Source: JBCAWW01 sp039024315
GTDB lineage: Bacteria > Bacteroidota > Bacteroidia > J057
NCBI GenBank assembly: GCA_039024315.1
Contig: JBCCQN010000035.1
Location: forward strand, 1 to 50,558
DNA length: 50,558 nt
Direction of reading: 5' to 3'
Each line of letters begins with the position of its first letter. The first letter of the stretch is position 1. The translations under genes were made by a program, and so were the position numbers. The notes under the pieces are model-generated. The model had not been told where the DNA came from. It searched no databases and was given only the letters and a program-made list of their open reading frames with translations. Shown here in pieces: positions 41,643-49,432 of the stretch.

Positions 41643-43067
41643 ATGTCCTTGTTTGAAATTTCAGAAGAGCAAATCCTTGATCGCATTAGATTCGAAAATC
41701 CTTGGTGGGTCAACAATAGGATAGACGACTACTATCAAATAATGAAGCGAAGATTATACTTCTGGTCTTTCTCCCCTTTGGTATTTAGTGAAATAAAAAG
41801 AGCAGTAGTCCTGATGGGGCCAAGAAGAGTGGGTAAGACCGTAATGATATTTCATACCATTCAACACCTAATCAACGAAGGGGTTGATCCACAAAGAATC
41901 TTTTACTTGTCTATTGAGACCCCAATTTTTAATAAGATGGGGATTGAGACCCTATTTTCATTGTGCAAAAAAGCCGTGGGGAAACAAGATGATACTGAGA
42001 GCTTTTATGTTTTCTTTGACGAAATCCAATATCTAAAGGATTGGGAGATACACCTTAAATCCCTCGTTGACTCTTACCATAATGTAAAGTTCATAGTATC
42101 AGGCTCTGCCGCAGCTGCTCTTAATCTTAAAAGTAATGAATCTGGAGCAGGTCGATTTACTGATTTCACCTTGCCCCCTCTAACATTTCATGAATACATC
42201 CACCTCAAGGACTTAGACAATCTAATCATCCCCACAAAGAAACTATGGAATGGACAGAGCTTTGATTTTTTTGATACGGTTGATATCCATAGGCTCAACA
42301 AGCATTTTATTGATTATATCAACTTTGGCGGATATCCAGAGATTTCTCTTTCAAAAGAGGTTCAATCAAATCCTAGTCGATACATCAAAAATGACATCAT
42401 TGATAAAGTACTATTGAGGGATCTACCAAGTCTATATGGTATTCAAGATGTTCAGGAACTGAATTCACTTTTTACGACGATTGCCTTCAATTCAGGAAAT
42501 GAGTTTTCCCATGACAAACTTTCAGCCTCATCTGGAGTATCCAAGAGCACTATCAAAAAATATATCGGCTATCTTGAAGCTGCATTTCTAATTCGCGTTG
42601 TAAACAAGATTGATCAGAGCGGTAGAAAATTTAAACGAGCGCATTCCTTCAAAATCTACTTGACTAACCCGTCTTTGAGAAGTGCTTTATTTTCTCCTAT
42701 CAACAGCACTGCTAGAGTCATCGGTAATATGGTAGAAACCGCTATATTCTCTCAGTGGTTTCATCGTTATTGGCACACACCATTTTATGCGAGATGGAAA
42801 AACGGAGAGGTTGATATTGTCGGCCTCAAAAGCGATAATTTAAAACCTGCTTGGGCAGTGGAAATAAAATGGAGCAACAGATATTTTGAAAGACCCGAGG
42901 AACTAAAAAGTTTGTCAAGCTTTATGACAAAAAATGATTTAACCAGAGCAATTGTGACAACTATAGACATAACGAGAGAAAAAACGATAGATGACAAAAC
43001 CTTCGACTATATGGCTTCCTCCTTATATTGCTATACAGTTGGAAGAAGAACACTCGAAAGTGAATAA
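41643..43067 (+). CDS. AAA-type ATPase with DUF4143 domain
   Basis: A 474-residue protein. Walker A GPRRVGKT (59-66), Walker B FYVFFDEIQ (121-129) and a sensor-like IVSGSAAAALN follow one another as in the AAA_14 family. A helical middle and a C-terminal DUF4143 region with a PD-(D/E)xK-like pattern (WKNGEVDIVGL and WAVEIKWSN) follow. The family is common, patchily distributed and of unclear cellular function; a nuclease-like role is possible. Base composition is lower in GC than its neighbours and the upstream gap is AT-rich, consistent with acquisition by transfer. Isolated gene. Confidence 0.87.
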   Translation: MSLFEISEEQILDRIRFENPWWVNNRIDDYYQIMKRRLYFWSFSPLVFSEIKRAVVLMGPRRVGKTVMIFHTIQHLINEGVDPQRIFYLSIETPIFNKMGIETLFSLCKKAVGKQDDTESFYVFFDEIQYLKDWEIHLKSLVDSYHNVKFIVSGSAAAALNLKSNESGAGRFTDFTLPPLTFHEYIHLKDLDNLIIPTKKLWNGQSFDFFDTVDIHRLNKHFIDYINFGGYPEISLSKEVQSNPSRYIKNDIIDKVLLRDLPSLYGIQDVQELNSLFTTIAFNSGNEFSHDKLSASSGVSKSTIKKYIGYLEAAFLIRVVNKIDQSGRKFKRAHSFKIYLTNPSLRSALFSPINSTARVIGNMVETAIFSQWFHRYWHTPFYARWKNGEVDIVGLKSDNLKPAWAVEIKWSNRYFERPEELKSLSSFMTKNDLTRAIVTTIDITREKTIDDKTFDYMASSLYCYTVGRRTLESE

Positions 43068-43080
43068 CCTTTGTCCCTAT

Positions 43081-43608
43081 CTATTTATGTTTCAAATTTT
43101 TCAAATACTCCTTCGCCTTCTCCACATACCCCCTTGCTCCGTAGCGGATCATTTCGATTTGCTCGGGGCTGATTTTTTTGATCTGCTTCGCAGGAACGCC
43201 AGCGTATAGGTAGCCACTTTCGAGGATTTTCCCCTCGGGAACGAGTGCCCCCGCCGCTACGATACAATGTTTTTGTACTACTGCCCCATCCAAGATGATC
43301 GCCCCCATGCCCACCAAGACTTCGTCTTCGATGGTACAGCCATGCAATACAGCTCTGTGTCCTACCACCACATCATTTCCCACGATGGTAGGCGTTCCAC
43401 CCGTGGTACAATGCAAAATAGCGGCGTCTTGTATGTTTGAGCGTTCTCCGATCAAGATAGCTCCCACATCTCCTCTCAATACCGCCTGATACCAGACGCT
43501 GCTTTGCGCCCCAATGCGCACCTCTCCAATGATAGTAGCGTTCTCGGCGAGAAAAACCTCAGGACCAAAGCCCGGATGAAATTCTTTATAGGGTTTGATG
43601 AGGGCCAT
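43081..43608 (-). CDS. gamma-class carbonic anhydrase-like hexapeptide-repeat protein
   Basis: A 175-residue left-handed beta-helix protein built of hexapeptide repeats (about 15-135) and a C-terminal helix. The three zinc histidines of the family are present at His66 (ILHCTTGG), His84 (VVGHRAV) and His89 (VLHGC). Many such proteins have weak or no carbonic anhydrase activity, so the enzymatic call is tentative. It follows aroB by 1 bp on the same strand, so the two are co-transcribed. Confidence 0.88.
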   Translation of the reverse strand: MALIKPYKEFHPGFGPEVFLAENATIIGEVRIGAQSSVWYQAVLRGDVGAILIGERSNIQDAAILHCTTGGTPTIVGNDVVVGHRAVLHGCTIEDEVLVGMGAIILDGAVVQKHCIVAAGALVPEGKILESGYLYAGVPAKQIKKISPEQIEMIRYGARGYVEKAKEYLKNLKHK

Positions 43609-43609
43609 C

Positions 43610-44653
43610 TTAGATTACTTGGTTGAAAAAACGCAAACCTGCCTGTATATCGGCGGAGCTGATTGCTTGATTGATACGAAACTGTCCAACTCCTTCGAGG
43701 AAGGTGCAAAGGATTTTACCTGCTTGATTTTTCTTATCATTAAGGGCCAGCCCGCAGATCGCTTCGAAGTGCTCCTCCCCTATCACCCAGAAGTCATAAA
43801 AACGTTTGATAAAGGCGACGATTTCGCCGGTATCTTTTGCTGGTAGCAAGCCTGCTTTCTGAGACAAAAATGACTCAGCTATCATCCCGATGGCGATGGC
43901 TTCACCGTGCAATAATGGCGTCTCCTTTTCGAGAAAATAGCTCTCTACGGCATGCCCAATTGTATGCCCAAAATTCAAGGCTTTGCGCGCACCGTGCTCA
44001 AAGGGATCTTCTTCTACGATCTTGGCTTTGATCTTGACACTATGGTCAATCAATGCGGCCATATCTACGCCATCGAGACTGCTAAGCAGCTTGAGATCCT
44101 GCCAAGCTGCGGCGTCTGCGATGAGATGATGCTTAAAGACTTCGGCAAAACCAGAGTGCAGCTCCTTTTGAGAGAGCGTTTTCAAAAAGCCAGGATAGAT
44201 ATAGACGCCTTCCGGTTCCCGGAACAAACCGATGTGGTTTTTAAAACCTTGAAAGTCGATGCCTAGCTTCCCGCCTACACTCGCATCCACTTGAGAAAGC
44301 AGTGTGGTAGGTATCTGAATAAAACGAATACCTCTTTTGTAGGTTCCTGCCACAAAGCCACCCATATCTCCAATCACTCCTCCACCCAAGTTGAGAATAA
44401 GCCCTTTACGGTCAAAGGCGGCATTGGTCATTTGCTGCCAGATATAAATACAGCTCCCCAAATTTTTGTGCGTTTCCCCTGCTGGTACTTTGCAGAGATA
44501 ATGCATAGGGAGAAAAGGCTGCAAGAGCGGATAACAGTGCTCGGCGGTATTTTCGTCCGCGATCACCATGACTTGCGAGAAGTCTTCCGATGCGAGATGG
44601 GCTTTGAGTTGTTCGAGGCTTTGGTCGCCAATTTTGATCGGGTAATCAATCAT
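43610..44653 (-). CDS. aroB: 3-dehydroquinate synthase
   Basis: A 347-residue cytoplasmic NAD- and metal-dependent enzyme converting DAHP to 3-dehydroquinate in the shikimate pathway. Diagnostic segments: MVIADENTAEHCYPLL, LNLGGGVIGDMGGFVAGTYKRGIRFIQIPTTLLSQVDASVGGK, FAEVFKHHLIADA, RKALNFGHTIGHAVES (metal His) and LLHGEAIAIGM. The length is typical. It is the first gene of a unit with the gamma-carbonic anhydrase-like gene. Confidence 0.97.
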   Translation of the reverse strand: MIDYPIKIGDQSLEQLKAHLASEDFSQVMVIADENTAEHCYPLLQPFLPMHYLCKVPAGETHKNLGSCIYIWQQMTNAAFDRKGLILNLGGGVIGDMGGFVAGTYKRGIRFIQIPTTLLSQVDASVGGKLGIDFQGFKNHIGLFREPEGVYIYPGFLKTLSQKELHSGFAEVFKHHLIADAAAWQDLKLLSSLDGVDMAALIDHSVKIKAKIVEEDPFEHGARKALNFGHTIGHAVESYFLEKETPLLHGEAIAIGMIAESFLSQKAGLLPAKDTGEIVAFIKRFYDFWVIGEEHFEAICGLALNDKKNQAGKILCTFLEGVGQFRINQAISSADIQAGLRFFNQVI

Positions 44654-44770
44654 GGCGGAAAATTAGTGAAAAAGGCAGGGAAATTTTAAATTGATTGTGA
44701 CCCCTCACGATTAGTTACATCATAATTTCGAAACACAAATTTTTTTAACCCTAAAACTAAGATTCAGCAG

Positions 44771-45367
44771 ATGGACGTACTCGGACAAATTATGCAACAA
44801 ATGTCAGGTGGCAACCTAGACAACCTAAGCCAACAATTAGGTGTAGATAAAGGGCAAGTTTCTAGCGCTATTGGTGCAGCACTTCCTATGATCATGGGTG
44901 CTATGGCCAAAAACGCTCAAACTCCTCAAGGCGCACAATCTCTTGACAACGCACTCGCAAAAGATCACGATGGCAGTATTTTGGACAATCTAGGTAGCTT
45001 CCTCGGCAGCACTGACAATGGTCCTGGTGGTGCGATCTTAGGCCACGTATTTGGCAATAATCGCGGCACTGCAGAAGCAGGCTTGAGCCAAATGACTAAC
45101 CTAAACCCAAGCCAAGCAGGTTCTCTACTCGAAAATCTCGCCCCCGTAGTAATGGGATTTCTAGGCAAGCAAAAGCAGTCTCAAGGACTCGATGCTGGTG
45201 GAATTGCGAGCATCCTTATGGGCGCTAGCAACCAAGCTTCCAACGACTCCGGTATGGGTGGTATGGCTATGAACATGCTCAACAATTTCCTAGACAAAGA
45301 CGGCGACGGTAGCGCACTTGACGATATCGGCGGCATGCTCGGCAACATGTTTGGCGGTAAAAAATAG
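44771..45367 (+). CDS. DUF937 domain protein
   Basis: A 198-residue soluble protein rich in Gly, Asn and Met. The N-terminal LGQIMQQMSGGNLDNLSQQLGVDKGQVSSAIGAALPMIMGAM is the DUF937 pattern. Four or more related segments follow, and the C-terminal DKDGDGSALDDIGGMLGNMF contains an EF-hand-like loop D-K-D-G-D-G-S-A-L-D-D. A similar but weaker KDHDGSILDNLGSFLG lies near the middle. Function of the family is unknown; the compact codon usage suggests good expression. Followed by a terminator. Confidence 0.9.
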   Translation: MDVLGQIMQQMSGGNLDNLSQQLGVDKGQVSSAIGAALPMIMGAMAKNAQTPQGAQSLDNALAKDHDGSILDNLGSFLGSTDNGPGGAILGHVFGNNRGTAEAGLSQMTNLNPSQAGSLLENLAPVVMGFLGKQKQSQGLDAGGIASILMGASNQASNDSGMGGMAMNMLNNFLDKDGDGSALDDIGGMLGNMFGGKK

Positions 45368-45396
45368 CATACGATTGCTTTTAAAATAGGATTAAT

Positions 45397-45430
45397 GAAG
45401 GGCGGCTTTTTAGTCGCTCTTTCTTTTTTT
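45397..45430 (+). terminator. Rho-independent terminator of the DUF937 gene
   Basis: GAAGGGCGGC / GTCGCTCTTTC stem with three G-T pairs and a TTTTTA loop, followed by CTTTTTTT. It lies 30 bp after the stop. Confidence 0.75.
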
Positions 45431-45498
45431 TATCTTTACAGGGTCGTCTTTGGCGTTCCATGTCATGGAACGCCTCCACCATCTCAAAGCAATTATTT

Positions 45499-46092
45499 AT
45501 GAGTGCATTTCGCCTCAAAATGAAGACCGATCCCACTTGGGTCAAACATGTCGTCGAAGGCAATATCGAAGACATCCTCACCGACCACGCCTATTGTGAG
45601 CAAAAGGCCGCTTCTTCTGCCATCTCTTTTATCGTCCTTTACCCTGAGTACGAGGAGATTGTCGCCCAAATGGCCGAGTTGGCTCAAGAGGAAATGGGAC
45701 ACTTCAAGATGGTGCACCGTCTGATCGTGGAGCGCGGCTATACCCTCGGCCGAGAACGTAAGGACTCCTACGTCAACGAATTGCTCAAATTTATCCGCAT
45801 CAAGGGACGGGGTCGCGAGGAAACCCTTTGCGATCGCCTCTTATTTGCGGCCATGATCGAAGCCCGCTCATGCGAACGCTTCAAGGTGATGTCCGAAAAC
45901 ATCAAAGACGAGGAACTTTCCAAGTTTTACTACAAACTCATGGTATCTGAGGCGAGACATTATACCATGTTTATCACCCTCGCTCGCAAGTATTGCCCCA
46001 ATATCGACGTAGATAAGCGCTGGCATGAATTCCTCGAATACGAAGGGGAGGTCATCATGCGTTACGGCAAGAGCGGCGAAATTCACGGCTAG
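45499..46092 (+). CDS. miaE: tRNA-(ms2io6A)-hydroxylase-like di-iron protein
   Basis: A 197-residue ferritin-like four-helix protein that in the characterised family hydroxylates the isopentenyl group of ms2i6A37 in tRNA. The start at 45499 gives MSAFRLKMKTDPTWVKHVVEGNIEDILTDHAYCEQKAASSA. Likely iron ligands: Glu34 (YCEQKA), Glu65 and His68 (EEMGHF), then Glu in EARSCERF and Glu/His in SEARHYTMF. Length fits. The remaining tRNA-modification genes (miaA/miaB) are not in the window. Confidence 0.9.
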   Translation: MSAFRLKMKTDPTWVKHVVEGNIEDILTDHAYCEQKAASSAISFIVLYPEYEEIVAQMAELAQEEMGHFKMVHRLIVERGYTLGRERKDSYVNELLKFIRIKGRGREETLCDRLLFAAMIEARSCERFKVMSENIKDEELSKFYYKLMVSEARHYTMFITLARKYCPNIDVDKRWHEFLEYEGEVIMRYGKSGEIHG

Positions 46093-46094
46093 TT

Positions 46095-46342
46095 TTAGGT
46101 TTGGGTTTACTCCCGAAAGCTTTCGGGACGCGGAACGATTGTTCCTGTTGCGGTGAGCGTTCTGCGAAGCAGTAAACGAAAAAAAGATACCGGATATGCT
46201 CGTGCCTCACATTCCGGCATGACAGCTTTTTTCTGGGCCAAAGGCTAAATTTCCCCAAAACGTCATCCCAGCCGCATGAATGAGCCTTAGCGAATTCATC
46301 GAGCAGGGATCTTAAGCGAGAGATAATCCTAAGCCCCAAAAA
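46095..46342. repeat. intergenic composite repeat
   Basis: ACTCCCGAAAGCTTTCGGGA then CGCGGAACGATTGTTC (about 46110-46145), matching 30179-30213, followed by the inverted end GAGCGTTCTGCGAAGCAGTA (about 46157-46176). Nothing recognisable lies in 46180-46340 except the start of a hairpin; the 94-codon minus-strand frame there is not credible. The region separates miaE from the convergent serine-hydrolase gene. Confidence 0.72.
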
Positions 46343-46375
46343 AATGAGAGCGAGAATTACTTCTCTACTCTCATT
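46343..46375 (-). terminator. Rho-independent terminator of the serine-hydrolase gene
   Basis: AATGAGAG..GAGAA / TTCTC..CTCTCATT stem with a TTAC loop, 24 bp after the minus-strand stop, followed on that strand by TTTTTTTGG. Confidence 0.85.
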
Positions 46376-46398
46376 CCCTTTACAAAAACCTATTTTCT

Positions 46399-47553
46399 TT
46401 ATTCAAATGCATTGTCGAAGGCATCGCGCATCAAGGTATAGACATGCGGATGCTTGTTCGGAGAACCATTGGGCTCACTATTGCGGGAGTTGATAATTAA
46501 GGCTACTTGGACGCCGTTAGGGAAATCTGCGATGCAAGTAACTACCCCACGGCTAGGGCTTTGACTATCGATGCTAAAACCCCCATTTTTCATTAGATAG
46601 GTACCATGATCATTAGCATTGGAGGTTGAGGCACCTTCTTCGTAGCCGAGGAAGTTTTCCTTCATCTGTAGGCGAGTATCTTCATTGAGGATATCCTCGG
46701 TAAACTCTAGATAGGCAATAATGCTGCCGACTTCTCGGGCTGAAAGATACCAGCCACCACCGCCAGCAAGTAGCGTACGATTGCCAGGATTACCACCTTG
46801 AGACCCATCATAAGGATGACGATACAAGAGCGCTCCACTCTCGCGGGCAGGATAGCAATAGGCCTTGCCCACTTTGGCAGGTTGGAAAACACGTTTGTTA
46901 ACGCTATTGACGTACTCATCTGCGGTCATACTTTCGATCATACTGTCCGAACTCAAATCATCTGGGATAGCATCCTCCATGTAAGGAATCAAAATCCGAA
47001 AGAGGGCGAAGTTGGAATTAGCATAATCATACGTTTTGGGTCCTAAACCTTGCGCGATATAAGACTTGAGATTGTTGTAGCTAGCGCTTTCACCGGGCAA
47101 ACCACTACGATGTGTTAGTAGATCAGTAAAGGTGAGGCTATTGACGCCGGGACCTTTGTCCCAGTGACTCGGCAAGTAAGGCGCCACTGGATCGTTGATG
47201 CTTAGGCCCAGTTCCTCTATCAAGCTCAGGGCGGTGATAGCAGTAATGGTTTTACTTACACTGGCCATATAGGTCCGCTGATCGATATTCATACTTTGAG
47301 GGATGCCGTCGGCATCGGTACGGGCAAAGCCATAGCCGGCGGAGCGCTCGAGTTTGCCATTGAGGCCGATAGTAAAGGCGTAACCTACGGCTTTGCCGTC
47401 GAGGGCTTCTTTGAGATTGCTCTCCAAGAGATCCATCGAAAAGGTAGGTACGGCAGGGGCTATTTTATCTCCGGGAGCAAAAGGGACCTTTTCGCAGGCC
47501 GAAAAACTAATGAGGCTGATCAGCAATAAGCTGAGAGAAATAAGGCGTTTCAT
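46399..47553 (-). CDS. lipoprotein serine hydrolase, class C beta-lactamase-like fold
   Basis: A 384-residue envelope lipoprotein (signal MKRLISLSLLLISLISFSAC, Cys20) with a penicillin-binding/beta-lactamase-like catalytic domain. Active-site SxxK is Ser98-V-S-Lys101, and the YxN motif is Tyr177-A-N179 (YDYANSNFALF). The third KTG-type box is not obvious but a HGTYLMKNGG stretch near the C-terminus may substitute. Members hydrolyse D-amino peptides or esters; resistance to antibiotics should not be inferred. Single gene with its own terminator. Confidence 0.88.
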   Translation of the reverse strand: MKRLISLSLLLISLISFSACEKVPFAPGDKIAPAVPTFSMDLLESNLKEALDGKAVGYAFTIGLNGKLERSAGYGFARTDADGIPQSMNIDQRTYMASVSKTITAITALSLIEELGLSINDPVAPYLPSHWDKGPGVNSLTFTDLLTHRSGLPGESASYNNLKSYIAQGLGPKTYDYANSNFALFRILIPYMEDAIPDDLSSDSMIESMTADEYVNSVNKRVFQPAKVGKAYCYPARESGALLYRHPYDGSQGGNPGNRTLLAGGGGWYLSAREVGSIIAYLEFTEDILNEDTRLQMKENFLGYEEGASTSNANDHGTYLMKNGGFSIDSQSPSRGVVTCIADFPNGVQVALIINSRNSEPNGSPNKHPHVYTLMRDAFDNAFE

Positions 47554-47619
47554 ATAAAAAGCTATGTTTGATTGTTTGCCCCATTAGTCGGAGACCGCCG
47601 AGGCTCAATCAACAGCTTT

Positions 47620-48582
47620 TTAAAAATTTTGCACCAAGTAGAGGTAAATGGGCAAGCCGAGGGTAATATTGACCGGGAAGGTAATCGCCAAAGCCATGGG
47701 GATATAGATACCGGGATTGGCTTTGGGGACGGCGATCTTCATCGCTGCCGGCACCGCGATATAGGAAGCACTCGCGCCCAAAACTGCCAGCATGAAGCGA
47801 TTTCCCACATCATCGGTAATCACTCCCGAGAGGACCGAGATGACGCAACCGTTGAACAAGGCGATTAAGATCGCAAAAGCAGTGGTGAACTTTCCTTGCT
47901 TGAAAAAGGAAACTAGTTCGCGGCCACTAATAATCCCCATATCGAGGAGGAAGATCGCCAAGAAACCTTTGAAAATGTCTGTTGTAAAGGGCTCGATTCC
48001 TTGGGCTTGTTTTTCGCTGGCGATCCATCCGATCACGAGGCTACCTAAAATCAATAATACACTCCCGTTGGTCAGAGCGTGTTTGACAATATGTCCCATC
48101 GTCTGACCTTTAGCAACTCCGTTGGAGTAACGCTTAATCAAAATTACCCCCACCACAATCGCGGGAGCCTCCATAAATGCCATAACGGCGACCATGTGGC
48201 CGCCGAAAGTGATGTTTTGCATTTCTAAGAAGGTAACTGCTGTTACGAAGGTTACTGCGCTTACCGATCCGTAAGCCGCCGCAATTGCACCGGCATTTTC
48301 AACCGTTAAGCGACGCTTAAGAATAAAAAAAGTGTAAAGTGGAATGGCGACCGCTATCACCACGCCAAAAAGCACGCTCCCAACGATATCAAAAGTAATG
48401 CTGTTGTGCGCTAACTCTTGGCCACCTTTAAAACCAATAGAAAACAGCAGATAGAGAGAAATGAATTTGGAGGAGTTTTTGGGGATTTCTAGATCGCTCT
48501 TTAACTGGACAGAAACAATTCCCAAAATGAAGAAAAGAAGGGCCGGATTGGTCAGATTCTCTAAGAGAAGTTCGATTGACAT
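47620..48582 (-). CDS. SbtA-type sodium-dependent bicarbonate permease
   Basis: A 320-residue inner-membrane protein with about ten helices. Characteristic segments: NPALLFFILGIVSVQLKSDLEIP, LYLLFSIGFKGGQEL, AAYGSVSAVTFVTAV and MLAVLGASASYIAVPAAMKIAVPKANPGIYIPMALAITFPVNI. SbtA imports bicarbonate with sodium in cyanobacteria; heterotrophic homologues probably supply bicarbonate for carboxylases. No SbtB-like PII gene adjoins. It is 66 bp upstream of the serine-hydrolase gene and may be co-transcribed with it. Confidence 0.92.
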   Translation of the reverse strand: MSIELLLENLTNPALLFFILGIVSVQLKSDLEIPKNSSKFISLYLLFSIGFKGGQELAHNSITFDIVGSVLFGVVIAVAIPLYTFFILKRRLTVENAGAIAAAYGSVSAVTFVTAVTFLEMQNITFGGHMVAVMAFMEAPAIVVGVILIKRYSNGVAKGQTMGHIVKHALTNGSVLLILGSLVIGWIASEKQAQGIEPFTTDIFKGFLAIFLLDMGIISGRELVSFFKQGKFTTAFAILIALFNGCVISVLSGVITDDVGNRFMLAVLGASASYIAVPAAMKIAVPKANPGIYIPMALAITFPVNITLGLPIYLYLVQNF

Positions 48583-48837
48583 AGCTGTTCGGGTTTCTTC
48601 CTGATTGCTAGTGTTAAAATCGGGCGCAAAGGAAGTGAAAAATCACTTTTGAAGTCAACTTTTGTTGATGTTTTTTATCAAAATGTCAAACAGATTTCAT
48701 AAAATAAGCACCTTGGCAGTACTTCCAAAACAGCTCCCACGGCCATTTTTCACCATTTTAGGACCACCACATTAAAATTATCTTAAAATATCAAAAAGCA
48801 GATTTGATTCACTTATGTTCAGTAGATATTAAACAAA
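48583..48837. other. intergenic region, AT-rich, no gene seen
   Basis: With the following terminator this is a 326-bp gap. It must contain the promoter of the SbtA gene. Several T-rich words such as TTTTTTATC and TTGATTCAC occur; no repeat family of the window and no small frame was recognised. Confidence 0.5.
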
Positions 48838-48864
48838 ACAGACCCAAAGTTTCCTTTGGATCTG
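48838..48864 (-). terminator. Rho-independent terminator of the 48909-49415 gene
   Basis: CAGA.CCCAAAG / CTTTGG.TCTG stem with a TTTC loop, 44 bp after the minus-strand stop, followed on that strand by TTTTGTTTAA. Confidence 0.75.
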
Positions 48865-48908
48865 CCTCGATTATGCGTCAAATGGATCTCTTAGCCTATC
48901 ACCAGAGC

Positions 48909-49415
48909 TCAACGTTTGACGACTTGAAACGCCCTCATTGGTGGCCCATTTTCTGGTCTTAGCAAGACATGGTAGATTCCCGCTGGAAGGTCCGAGAGAT
49001 CTAGTTTTTGCGCTTGCTCCTGCCCGGCGACTAGCGATATGGGCATCGCACTTTGACTAAGCGTTCGGCCAAGGCCGTCCACCAAAGACCAATGCAACCT
49101 TATCGTCTGATCACTGCTCAAGACTAATTGCGTAGGGCCGCTGGTTGGATTGGGAAAAAGCCGATAGTCAACTGCTATCAATTTTTGGGGGTCTATGGCT
49201 GTTATCTCATCTTCGGTGGTTTGTTGAAAACCTTGGGTCAGGGTAATCGTTCCGCGCAGCGTCTCAGTAACTAGCTCTCCACCCGTATAGGAAAGGTGCA
49301 CTTGAGTCCCTTGATAATAGCCACCTACAGTCCCGATTACTTGTCTTTCGAGGCTTTGGGCCGAGAGGGAATAAAATCCCCCTAGCCAAAGCATACATAT
49401 AATGATTCTTCTCAT
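48909..49415 (-). CDS. T9SS-secreted protein with type A sorting domain
   Basis: A 168-residue protein with signal peptide MRRIIICMLWLGGFYSLSAQ, a short beta region (VIGTVGGYYQGTQVHLSYTGGELVTETLRG, LTQGFQQTT) and a T9SS type A C-terminal domain (LFPNPTSGPTQLVLSS...DLPAGIYHVLLRPENGP). The first ~80 residues are the common Bacteroidota SIGG/GE-L motif that often precedes the sorting domain. It is 17 bp downstream of the large fibre-like gene, so both are in one transcript and may form one surface structure. Confidence 0.85.
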   Translation of the reverse strand: MRRIIICMLWLGGFYSLSAQSLERQVIGTVGGYYQGTQVHLSYTGGELVTETLRGTITLTQGFQQTTEDEITAIDPQKLIAVDYRLFPNPTSGPTQLVLSSDQTIRLHWSLVDGLGRTLSQSAMPISLVAGQEQAQKLDLSDLPAGIYHVLLRPENGPPMRAFQVVKR

Positions 49416-49432
49416 GATCTGGTGTTTTAGGT

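Noticed and set aside
46055..46339. Possible 94-residue minus-strand gene after miaE
   Set aside because: Covers the end of miaE and a composite repeat; no signal, domain or plausible start.
46399..47553. Antibiotic-resistance beta-lactamase
   Set aside because: Only the general SxxK/YxN fold is seen; such lipoprotein hydrolases are common and usually not resistance genes.
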